From positions 1-9,670 of the forward strand of contig SKLD01000207.1 in assembly GCA_007123395.1 (NCBI GenBank): a stretch of DNA of 9,670 nt. The letters are read 5' to 3'. The notes under the pieces are model-generated. The model was given only the letters and a program-made list of their open reading frames with translations. It was not told the DNA's origin and made no database searches. Position numbers and translations under genes: made by a program. Origin of the DNA: Opitutales bacterium (GTDB lineage Bacteria > Verrucomicrobiota > Verrucomicrobiia > Opitutales > Oceanipulchritudinaceae). Below, one piece after another: positions 1-7,700 of the stretch (positions within the stretch are counted from its first letter, which is position 1; each line of letters starts with the position of its first letter).

Positions 1-310
1 ACTTCAACTCACCGGTGCGGTAGACATCGCCGTCCACGTAATAGACCGGGGTCAACCCTTCCATTTCGCTCTTCGCGTTGCACCACTTCACCACGTCATA
101 CCAATTGACGGATTGCACCGGATGATCCTCCGCACAGCCCTCGCCGACGTCATCAAGATCGTATCCGTGCGCCGACGCCCACAGGCACACCTCCTGCCAT
201 TCGGCAAGAGTCACTTCAAACCTTCCGATGAAGAAGGAGTCGACGTTCAGTTCACCAAGAAGTGAAACCGCCGGCAACGTCCCGCCCTCAACAAAAACCA
301 TGCCCACATG
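1..310 (-). repeat. FGE-like module, copy 3, partial and diverged
   Basis: Residues 751-853 open with HVGMVFVEGGTLPA and lack the MGDHKDD motif of copies 1 and 2. They then have IGRFEVTLAEWQEV, HPVQSVNWYDVVKWCNAKSE and PVYYVDGDVYRTGE, which are FGE-like. The spacing from copy 2 is 253 codons rather than 387, because no beta-sandwich lies between copies 2 and 3. The rest, including any active-site region, lies beyond the left edge. Confidence 0.8.
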
Positions 311-2560
311 GCTGCGGGCGAGGCGGAAGCCGCTGTTTGTCCATTCCGTTGCAGGACCCGCTTTGTGACGCCCGGCAATCCGACCGTTCTCGGGGGGACC
401 GGACCATGAGCCACCGCGGAAGACACGGTCGGCACCAGCTATCGGGCCGCGTGTATCCCCTTCCGTTGCCCCCGGTTGACTATACCAATCTTCCGAGAAC
501 CAGTCCCAAGTCCATTCCCACACGTTGCCCGCCATGTCGTAGAGCCCGTAAGCGTTGGCAGGGTAGCTTCCTACCGGCGTCGTACCGTTCACTTCATTGC
601 TATCGACGTAATTGGCCCGCGTTCCATCGATTTCGGCGTCGCCCCATGGCCAACGCGCCCCCACCAAACCGCCGCGGCCCGCCTTTTCCCACTCCGCCTC
701 CGTCGGCAGACGGTAGCCATCCGCCAGCCAGTCAACTTGGCCGGACGTGATGTCGTGGCGCCCTTCGCGGTAGAGCACGGTGCGCGCATCGTCCGTGTAA
801 TAGACCGGTGCCAGCCCCTCCATCTCGCTTCTTGCGTTGCACCATTTCACTACGTCATACCAGTTCACCACAGTAACCGGGTGTTCATTGTTTTCCGGCG
901 ATTCGGGAAGAGGGCCAACCACGGAATCCCAACCACGGCTACCCGGATTATCGAAACTGTAACCGTTTGCCACCGCCCAATCGTGGACCTCCGCCCATTC
1001 CGCATAGGTCACCGGTGATCGTGCCATGTGGAAGCCGGAAACATAGACATCGTGCACCGGACGGGCGAACTCCATCCACCAATCCGGATCGTCCTTGTGG
1101 TCCCCCATGGCGAATGTTCCTGACGGAATGAAGGCAAAACCCTCCGGCCCGGGTTCCGGGTCAATCCCCGTTCCGCCCACGGCAATCGAGCCGACGCCCG
1201 CAGTGGCGTCGGAATCCACCGTGAGCACTCCCGCGTAATCGCCAACTTCTTCCGGGAGAAACACGACCGCCACCTCCTCGCTTTCGCCTGCCGGGATCAT
1301 CCCGCTCCAATCGCCGCTGAAGCCGTCCGGGAGTTCCATCCCCGCGACGTTGAGCGCGTGCGTTCCCGTATTGCTGATGGTCAGCGTGCGTGTTGCGCTT
1401 GCGCCAACGGTGACGGTCCCGAAGTCGAGGTCGCCGGAAAGGGCGATGACACGGGTTTCTTCAACCGTCACGACACTGCGGGCCACACGAAAGCCATAGT
1501 TGAACCATGGAAGAGCCGGCCAGTCAGTGCGACGGGCCACCTGACAGAACTCGGGACCGTGGGAATAGACGCCGCCACGAAGAACGCGGATGTCGCCGAA
1601 CGCAGGGCCGCGCGTGTCGGGGGCGGACGCTTCGGGTTGGCTATACCAGTCCTCCGCAAACCAATCCCATGTCCATTCCCACACATTTCCCGCCATATCG
1701 TAAAGCCCGTAGCCGTTGGGCGCGTAACTGCCGACCGGCGTTGTCCCGTTGGTCTCGCCGCTGTCCCAGTAATTCGCCCGTGTGCCGTCGATTTCGGCGT
1801 CTCCCCATGGCCAACGCTTGCCCACCAAGCCGCCGCGCGCGGCCTTCTCCCATTCCGCCTCCGTCGGCAGACGGTATCCGTTCGCGGTCCAGTCCACATG
1901 GGCACTCGCCAACGTATGCTGCCCCTCGCGATACACCGAAGTGTGTGCGCTGTCCGTGTAATAGACCGGCTCCAGCCCCTCCATCTCGCTCTTCGCGTTA
2001 CACCACTTCACCACGTCGTGCCAACCGACCCATACCACGGGATGCAGGTTGTTCTCCGGGGTGTCCGGCAGAGGATCGGGATCGGGGCTGACATACGCAC
2101 CCCGCTGCCCGGGATCGTCAAAAGAATAGCCGTTCGCCACGGCCCAATCGTAGACCGCCTCCCACTCGCCATAAGTCACCGGCGTCTGCGCCATGTAAAA
2201 GGCAGAGACATACACGTCATGCACCGGACGGCTCGTCGCCATCCACTCCTCCGGGTCATCCTTGTGATCCCCCATGGCAAACGTCCCGGCGGGAATAAGG
2301 GAAAATCCCTCCGGCACGGGGATGCGGGAAAAATCGGTTATCTCCAGGCGGAAGAACACAGGATGGGGCAAACCCTCCAAGGCGATACCGCCGTCATCCT
2401 CAATCATGCCGGGGGTTAAATGAAGTTTCTCCCATGTGGCGAGATCGCCGCTATAATGCAGATGCACCTTGCCGGTCGCACTGCCCGAGACATCCGGTGG
2501 AAGCCAAGAAGCCGAAATAGAAATAAGAACAAAACAGAATATATAATGAAATGTTTTCAT
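1..2560 (-). CDS. Secreted multi-domain SUMF1/FGE-like (formylglycine-generating-enzyme fold) protein, 3' end outside window
   Basis: An uninterrupted reading frame of 853 codons starts at ATG 2560-2558 and leaves the left edge without a stop. Residues 1-20 look like a signal peptide (Lys at position 3, then a hydrophobic run), so the product is probably exported. Residues 24-80 are a small domain containing YSGDLATWEKL and FFRLEI, a style common in Verrucomicrobial surface proteins. FGE-like domain 1 is about 83-362 (FAMGDHKDD at 94-102, VVKWCNAKSEMEG near 183-195, NGYRLPTEAEWEKAARGG, MAGNVWEWTWDWF, RGG at 328-330, GFRVAR at 356-361). Residues 372-465 resemble an ASH/choice-of-anchor-D beta-sandwich (LDFGTVTVGASATRTLTI). 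FGE-like domain 2 is about 472-750, and a diverged third domain starts at 751. The copper-binding cysteine pair of true FGE (human Cys336/Cys341) aligns with His334/Cys339 in domain 1 and Gly721/Gly726 in domain 2, so sulfatase activation by the usual chemistry is unlikely. No clear Shine-Dalgarno precedes the start. The family is certain; the function is unknown. Confidence 0.93.
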   Translation of the reverse strand, partial: MKTFHYIFCFVLISISASWLPPDVSGSATGKVHLHYSGDLATWEKLHLTPGMIEDDGGIALEGLPHPVFFRLEITDFSRIPVPEGFSLIPAGTFAMGDHKDDPEEWMATSRPVHDVYVSAFYMAQTPVTYGEWEAVYDWAVANGYSFDDPGQRGAYVSPDPDPLPDTPENNLHPVVWVGWHDVVKWCNAKSEMEGLEPVYYTDSAHTSVYREGQHTLASAHVDWTANGYRLPTEAEWEKAARGGLVGKRWPWGDAEIDGTRANYWDSGETNGTTPVGSYAPNGYGLYDMAGNVWEWTWDWFAEDWYSQPEASAPDTRGPAFGDIRVLRGGVYSHGPEFCQVARRTDWPALPWFNYGFRVARSVVTVEETRVIALSGDLDFGTVTVGASATRTLTISNTGTHALNVAGMELPDGFSGDWSGMIPAGESEEVAVVFLPEEVGDYAGVLTVDSDATAGVGSIAVGGTGIDPEPGPEGFAFIPSGTFAMGDHKDDPDWWMEFARPVHDVYVSGFHMARSPVTYAEWAEVHDWAVANGYSFDNPGSRGWDSVVGPLPESPENNEHPVTVVNWYDVVKWCNARSEMEGLAPVYYTDDARTVLYREGRHDITSGQVDWLADGYRLPTEAEWEKAGRGGLVGARWPWGDAEIDGTRANYVDSNEVNGTTPVGSYPANAYGLYDMAGNVWEWTWDWFSEDWYSQPGATEGDTRGPIAGADRVFRGGSWSGPPENGRIAGRHKAGPATEWTNSGFRLARSHVGMVFVEGGTLPAVSLLGELNVDSFFIGRFEVTLAEWQEVCLWASAHGYDLDDVGEGCAEDHPVQSVNWYDVVKWCNAKSEMEGLTPVYYVDGDVYRTGELK
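311..1147 (-). repeat. FGE-like module, copy 2 (within the CDS)
   Basis: This segment encodes residues 472-750. Opening (PEGFAFIPSGTFAMGDHKDD), centre and closing GFRLARS all parallel copy 1. It has the regular RGGSW motif at 715-719 but no cysteine at either active-site position. A block at 802-869 is nearly the same as 1963-2030 in copy 1 and 43-110 in copy 3. Confidence 0.85.
1475..2314 (-). repeat. FGE-like module, copy 1 (within the CDS)
   Basis: This segment encodes residues 83-362. It matches copy 2 at 311-1147 with a shift of 1161 bases in the conserved core (for example ATGGCCAACGC and an 18-base match around the RLPTE codons). Divergence is mostly at third codon positions, so this looks like an old internal duplication kept under protein-level selection. 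Its RGGVY...EFCQVARR segment keeps one cysteine (Cys339) at the position of human FGE Cys341. Confidence 0.85.
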
Positions 2561-2602
2561 CGGTAGTAGAGAATTTGAGGTCGCAGTTTTGCATCCTATA
2601 CC

Positions 2603-2617
2603 CCGCCTTTTCGGCGG
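2603..2617. repeat. Short hairpin upstream of the FGE-like gene
   Basis: CCGCC (2603-2607) and GGCGG (2613-2617) form a 5-bp stem with a 5-nt loop, 43 bases before the ATG at 2560. On the minus strand the stem is followed by a TATAGGAT stretch, not by a T-run, so it is not a terminator in that direction. It could be part of the 5' leader or an operator, or arise by chance. Confidence 0.3.
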
Positions 2618-3069
2618 TTCAGCCTAAATAACGCACATCGCAATTCATTACAAGAAAAAAAGGCAGCAGAATTGTTCGGCAGTTTCATCTTTCTAACACG
2701 AAGCCCTGAAGACAGTGAGTATCCCCAGCTATGCAGCGGCAGCGGAAGACAATTTCACAAATAAACCCGCAACCGCCAAGGAATACGATCACCCACAAAA
2801 AGCCGGGACGGCGGCGGTCCGGGAAACGATCAAAAGTTGCCGGAGTCGGGCAGCGCCAAAAGATCGCCGGTCAACCGCAGGCCCTATTCGTTTTTGCCAA
2901 ATGCCGCGCTTCCCGCGAGCAGCGACCATCCTCCGGGATCGCCAAACAGCTCCAACGCGGCGCACGCCGATGCCCGTCTTGCACTCTCACTAATATTTCC
3001 GCAATGAAAACAACCCTGACAAACGACCGGAAAAACTGCGGACGCGGCGGGATGCGCTTTATCAGTGGC

Positions 3070-3094
3070 TCAAAAAGCGGCGGGAACGCCGCTT
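3070..3094 (-). terminator. Rho-independent terminator of the nifJ-DHODH-like-rrf2 operon
   Basis: Read on the minus strand, an 8-bp perfect stem (AAGCGGCG, loop TTCC, CGCCGCTT; bases 3094 down to 3075) runs into a run of five T. It lies about 120 bases after the stop of the Rrf2 gene and in the right orientation to end the operon. The plus strand has no T-run after the stem, so it is probably one-directional. Confidence 0.8.
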
Positions 3095-3139
3095 CCACAC
3101 TCTTGTTCGCGTCCGAATATCTCTGAGACCCTCAATAAT

Positions 3140-3168
3140 CATACCGCTCTTTTATCCCCTCAGGTATG
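3140..3168. repeat. Inverted repeat CATACC-N17-GGTATG
   Basis: CATACC (3140-3145) and GGTATG (3163-3168) are exact inverted copies separated by 17 bases, between the Rrf2 stop and the terminator. It may be a 3'-UTR hairpin or a protein site. With only six bases per arm, chance is possible. Confidence 0.3.
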
Positions 3169-3214
3169 GCAAGGCTTGCAGAGCGTGCCTTGTCGCTACA
3201 GAAGCTTCAGGCCT

Positions 3215-3667
3215 TCATCCCGCCCCGAGCGGCGAGGAACCTGAGTCGCCCGCTTTGCGACCAATTTCAAAGGCAACGATGTCGTCGAGGGTCAGGGTGG
3301 TGAGGCGGTGGCGGACACTTTCGCGTGTCTCTTTCCAGTAGTCGTGAGCGGGACAGGCGCGCTCCTCGCTGCAGCTTGTCATGCCGAGAAGGCAGCGGTC
3401 CGGCGGACGGTTGATCTCCACGGCATCGTCGATTTCCTTAATAGTGATATCCGAAGGCGAACGGCTCAGATAGATGCCGCCACGGTAACCGCGCTTGGAG
3501 TCGACCACGCCGGCCACGACAAGGCGCTGCACGACCTTCGCGAGGTATGCTTGCGCGATCCCCGTCTCGGCGGCGATTTCGCGCACCATCATCGATTTCG
3601 ACGATGAGGCGGCGAGGCAGGCAAGTGCCTCGATAGCATAGCCCGTTGTCTGCGAAAGGACGTTCAT
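3215..3667 (-). CDS. Rrf2-family transcriptional regulator, probable Fe-S sensor
   Basis: A DNA-binding regulator of about 150 residues, the normal Rrf2 length. The start chosen is ATG at 3667-3665, giving MNVLSQTTGYAIEALACLA, the classic Rrf2 opening; a GTG one codon upstream is the alternative. The winged helix-turn-helix spans about residues 25-70 (MMVREIAAETGIAQAYLAKV, then the wing with RGYRGGIYLSR). Three cysteines follow as C-X6-C-X5-C in RCLLGMTSCSEERACPAHDYW, in the place where IscR and NsrR bind an Fe-S cluster. The gene starts 6 nt after the DHODH-like stop, with almost no room for its own ribosome site, so translation is probably coupled. Co-transcription with nifJ suggests it regulates that operon in response to oxygen, NO or Fe-S supply. 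That role is inferred; the family call is firm. Confidence 0.93.
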   Translation of the reverse strand: MNVLSQTTGYAIEALACLAASSSKSMMVREIAAETGIAQAYLAKVVQRLVVAGVVDSKRGYRGGIYLSRSPSDITIKEIDDAVEINRPPDRCLLGMTSCSEERACPAHDYWKETRESVRHRLTTLTLDDIVAFEIGRKAGDSGSSPLGAG

Positions 3668-3673
3668 CACTCT

Positions 3674-4714
3674 TTAGACGCGGGGCTCCGCCGGCCCCGG
3701 CCACCCCTGCTTTCTGCGGGCGTCGAGCCTCCACAACTGGAGAACCTTCAAATAGTTCGCGCGTTCAAAGGCGGACGGATCGGGGCACTTGCGCAAGCTC
3801 ATACTCCCGCGCATTTGCTCCAGAGAGGTGTATTCATGCTCCTCCATCCAGTTGCGCAGTTGCGCGAGGAGGTAGCCAAGCTGCGTCGGTCCCTTACGCA
3901 GGAGGGTGGATACCAACTGCACGCCGGAGGCACCGGCCATGACTGCTTTGATGACATCCTCCATGGTATGCACGCCCCCGCTGATCGCGATATCGCCTTT
4001 GAGGCTGCCGTGCAGGATTGCCGCCCAGCGCAGGCGCAGGCGCAACTCCGGAGAGCGCGATAGTTCAAGGTGCGGCGTCGCCTCCAGTTCCTCGATGTCG
4101 ATGTCGGGCTGGTAGAAGCGATTGAAGAGCACCACCCCCGCCGCCCCGGCATCGTCGAGTTGCATGGCGAAGTGCGCGGGCGAAGAAAAGAAGGGCGACA
4201 GCTTCACGGCAACGGGAATGGATACGCTCGCCTTCACGTCCCGGAGGATATCGAGCGTGCGCGCCTCCACTTCGTTACCCGGCTCGCGGGGATCGGTCGC
4301 CACATAATAGACGTTGATCTCCAGTGCGTCCGCGCCCGCCTGCTCGATGTATTTGGCGTAGTGCGTCCAACCGCCCGGCGTCGCACCATTGAGCGAGCCG
4401 ATAACCGGCAGGTCAGTCGCTTCCTTGATTCGCTCGATCTGCCGCAAATAGCGTTCGGGCCCGAGGGAGTAGTCCGCCATCGCCGGAAAATAGGAGGTCG
4501 CCTCCGCAAACGATTCAGCGTGTCCCTCCGTATGAGCAAACTCGGCGACCTGCTCCTGCGTGATCTGCTCTTCAAAGAGCGAGTGCATGACAATGGCCGA
4601 AGCCCCCGCGTCTTCCAGCGCGCGCACGACGCTGATATCGTCGACGAGCGGAGACGCGCCGGGCATGAGCGGATTTTTGAGTTTCAGTCCGAGGTAAGTG
4701 GTGGAAAGGTCCAT
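3674..4714 (-). CDS. Dihydroorotate dehydrogenase-like flavoprotein (nifJ-associated family)
   Basis: A 346-residue FMN-binding TIM-barrel protein. Visible DHODH-type motifs are LKNPLMPGASPL (12-23), PVIGSLNG (103-110), ALEINVYYVATDP (130-142), VAVKLSPFF (168-176), ISGGVHTMEDVIKAVMAG (244-261) and GVQLVSTLLR (264-273). True class 1 enzymes have a catalytic Cys in LNLSCPN (Ser in class 2). Here the segment reads INVYYVAT, with Tyr137 where that residue should be, so orotate formation is doubtful. The same family, with this tyrosine-containing segment, is known to occur beside nifJ in other bacteria. It starts 14 nt after the nifJ stop and is followed 6 nt later by the Rrf2 gene. A flavin-dependent redox role linked to PFOR or ferredoxin is a reasonable guess, but the substrate is unknown. 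The last 20 residues are a Pro/Gly/Arg-rich tail outside the conserved fold. Confidence 0.93.
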   Translation of the reverse strand: MDLSTTYLGLKLKNPLMPGASPLVDDISVVRALEDAGASAIVMHSLFEEQITQEQVAEFAHTEGHAESFAEATSYFPAMADYSLGPERYLRQIERIKEATDLPVIGSLNGATPGGWTHYAKYIEQAGADALEINVYYVATDPREPGNEVEARTLDILRDVKASVSIPVAVKLSPFFSSPAHFAMQLDDAGAAGVVLFNRFYQPDIDIEELEATPHLELSRSPELRLRLRWAAILHGSLKGDIAISGGVHTMEDVIKAVMAGASGVQLVSTLLRKGPTQLGYLLAQLRNWMEEHEYTSLEQMRGSMSLRKCPDPSAFERANYLKVLQLWRLDARRKQGWPGPAEPRV

Positions 4715-4729
4715 TGTATCCGTATTTGT

Positions 4730-7700
4730 TTAGCTGTTGGCGTCTGCGGCGGGTTTGCCCTTTGTGGACGGACCGGCTGCCATCTTTTCGTAGAGGGCGA
4801 ACCGTTCGCGCACGGATTCCGCCGCCATCTGCTGGAGGGCCTCCGCGCGTTCCGGATTGATCCGCTTCAGCATGTGGAAGCGTGTTTCGTTGGCCGTGAA
4901 CTCCGAGAGGGAGGACTTCGGCGCGGCCGAGTCCAGTTTCATCGGGTTTTCGCCGGCGTCGGCGCGGCGCGGATCGTAGCGGAAGAGCGGCCAGTAGCCA
5001 CAGGCCACCGCTTTTTTCTGCTGGTCCAGCCCCATCGCCATGTTGTAGCCGTGCGCCACGCAATGGCTGTATGCGATGATCAACGACGGACCGGGGAAAC
5101 TCTCCGCCTCGACGAAGGCCTTCACGGTGTGGTTGTCCTTCGCACCCATTGCGACACGCGCGACGTAAACGGATCCGTAAGTCGAGGCCATGAGGGCGAG
5201 GTCCTTCTTCGGGATCGCCTTGCCCGCCATACAGAACTTCGCCACGGCACCGAGCGGCGTCGCCTTCGACTGCTGCCCTCCCGTGTTGGAGTAAACTTCC
5301 GTGTCGAGGACGAGGATGTTGACGTTGCGCCCCGAGGCAATGACGTGGTCAAGCCCGCCGAAGCCAATGTCATAGGCCCATCCGTCGCCACCGACAATCC
5401 ACACGCTCTTGGGCACAAGGTAGTCGGCGATTTGGAGGAGTGTCTTCGCTTCCGCATCGTCCGAATCCTTGAGCTTGGACCGCAGAGCTTCGACACGCTC
5501 GCGCTGCTCCCGCACGGCCGCTTCGTCGCCGGTCTGGCACGCGATGACGGCGGCAACGAAGTCGTCACCCACCACCGGGGCGAACTTCTGCAACAGCACC
5601 TCAGCGTAGACCCGCGTCTGTTCAATGCCGGCGCGCATGCCGAACCCGAACTCCGCGTTGTCCTCGAAGAGCGAATTGGACCACGCCGGACCGCGCCCGC
5701 AGGCGTCGACGGTGAAGGGTGTGGTCGGCAGATTGCCGCCGTAGATAGAGGAACACCCCGTGGCGTTGGCAATGAGAAGGCGGTCGCCGAAGAGCTGCGT
5801 GAGCAACTTCACATATGGCGTCTCGCCGCAGCCCGCGCAGGCACCCGAATACTCGAAGAGCGGTCGCATGAACTGCGTCGTCTTCACATCGTCCTTGAGA
5901 ATCGCACGGTCCGGGTCCGGAATATCAAGGAAGAAGCTGTAATTCGCGCGCTCCTGCTCCAGCAGAGGGATGCGCGGTGCCATATTGATCGCTTTGCGGC
6001 TCGGGTTGGACTTGTCCTTCGCCGGGCACACCTCCACGCAGACGTTGCAACCGGTGCAATCCTCCGGGGCAACTTGGAGAGCGTAAAGAAAGCCCTCCAG
6101 CTCGCGTGACCGGAACTTCACCGACTTGAAGCCGTCCGGCGCGCCCTCCAGAGCCTCGGGCTTGAAGACCTTGGGGCGGATGGCGGCGTGCGGGCAAACG
6201 ACCGCACACTTATTGCACTGGATACAGATGTCGGATTCCCAGACCGGAACTTCCTCGGCAATGTTGCGCTTTTCCCAGCGCGCCGTGTCCGTCGGCCACG
6301 TGCCGTCCACAGGGAAGGCGCTGACAGGCAGGAGGTCGCCCTTGCCCGCAAGCATCATGGCTGTGACCCGTTGCACGAAATCCGGAGCAGCGGGATCGAC
6401 GATCGGCGGCAGAACGCGCTTTGCCGTCGTCTCGCGCGGGATCTCCAGCTCGACCATGTTCGCGAGCGCGGAGTCCACCGCGCGGAAATTCCGGTCAACG
6501 ACGGATTGCCCGCGTTTGCCATAGGTTTTGTCGATGGCGTTCTTGATATGCCGGATAGCTTCGTCCTTTTCCAGAATTCCGGAAATAGCGAAGTAACAGG
6601 TCTGCATGATGGTGTTGATACGCCCCGCCATGCCGCACTCGCGCGCCACCTTGCTCGCTTCGATGGCGTAAACCTTCAGTTCTTTTTTGATAATCGTCTC
6701 CTGAAGCTCTTTCGCGAGACGATCCCAAACTTCCTCCGGCGGACAGGGAGTATTAAGCAGCAGGGTCGCGCCGTGCGCGGCGTGTCCCAACACGTCCACC
6801 GTTTCCAGAAGTTCGAAGCGGTGGCAGGCGACAAACCCGGCTTGCCGGATGAGGTAGGTCGAGCGAATCGGATCGGGACCGAAGCGCAGGTGCGAGACGG
6901 TCATGGCACCGGCTTTCTTCGAATCGTAGACAAAATAGCCCTGCGCGAAGTTGTCCGTCTCCTCGCCAATGATTTTGATCGAGTTTTTGTTCGCGCCTAC
7001 GGTACCGTCAGATCCGAGACCGAAGAAAATCGCTTCTTTGACCTCAGGTTGGTCCAGCTCGAAACTCTCGTCCACTTCAAGGGACATCCCCGTCACGTCG
7101 TCGTTGACGCCCACAGTGAAGCGGGGCTTGGGATCGTCCTTGGCCAGTTCGTCGTAAACCGCTTTCACCATCGCCGGATTGAACTCCTTGGAACCCAGTC
7201 CGTAGCGACCGCCAATGACCCGCACTTCATTCAGTTCCGGACGCCCGCCCGATTGCGCGGCTTCGCGGAGAACTGTTGATACATCGAGGAACATCGGTTC
7301 GCCCAGCGCGCCAGGTTCCTTCGTGCGGTCGAGCACCGCGATGGAACGCACGCTCGCCGGCAGCGCGGCAAGAAAATCTTCCGCCGAAAAAGGACGGTAG
7401 AGGCGCACTTTTATGACGCCCGTCTTTTCTCCCTGTTTGTTCAGCCACTCGCAGGTCTCGCCCGCCGCCTCCGCGCCCGAGCCCATGATGATAACAACAC
7501 GCTCCGCCTCCGGATCACCCTCGTAGTCAAAAGGCCGGTACTCACGGCCCGTCAGCTCCGCGAAACGCTCCATCACCGCACGAATGCGGGCGGTAGCCTC
7601 GTCGTAGTAGCGGTTGCACGCTTCGCGCGCCTGGAAGAAAGCATCGGGGTTTTGCGCCGTGCCCCGTATCATCGGACGGTCCGGCGTCAGCGCGCGCTCG

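Larger units (their letters stand above)
2561..3214. other. Intergenic stretch without a convincing gene
   Basis: About 650 bases lie between the FGE-like gene and the Rrf2 gene. Small open frames exist on both strands (such as plus strand 2715-2993 and 2731-3126, minus strand 2871-3098), but their proteins are Arg/Pro/Ser-rich, resemble no family I recognise and overlap each other. The part at about 2561-2720 is AT-rich and should hold the promoter of the FGE-like gene; no -35/-10 pair is clear enough to call. The right part holds the operon terminator and an inverted repeat, listed separately. A degraded gene or an RNA cannot be excluded. Confidence 0.6.

Noticed and set aside
43..2030. CRISPR-like array from the three similar blocks
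   Set aside because: The spacings are 759 and 1161 bases and the blocks are in-frame coding repeats of FGE-like domains.
1358..2419. Plus-strand open frame (353 codons) opposite the FGE-like gene
   Set aside because: It is a shadow of FGE-like copy 1. The opposite strand carries the conserved motifs in an unbroken frame.
2715..3126. Two overlapping plus-strand frames in the intergenic stretch as small genes
   Set aside because: They overlap in different frames, have no good ribosome site, an implausible composition and no family resemblance. The longer one also runs through the minus-strand terminator.
4070..6109. Long plus-strand open frame (679 codons) opposite nifJ and the DHODH-like gene
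   Set aside because: It is antisense to two clear genes. Its protein is Arg/His/Val-rich with no known motif, as expected from the codon pattern of GC-rich genes on the other strand.
6188..7279. Plus-strand open frame (363 codons) opposite nifJ
   Set aside because: It is antisense to the conserved middle of PFOR, with no motif of its own.
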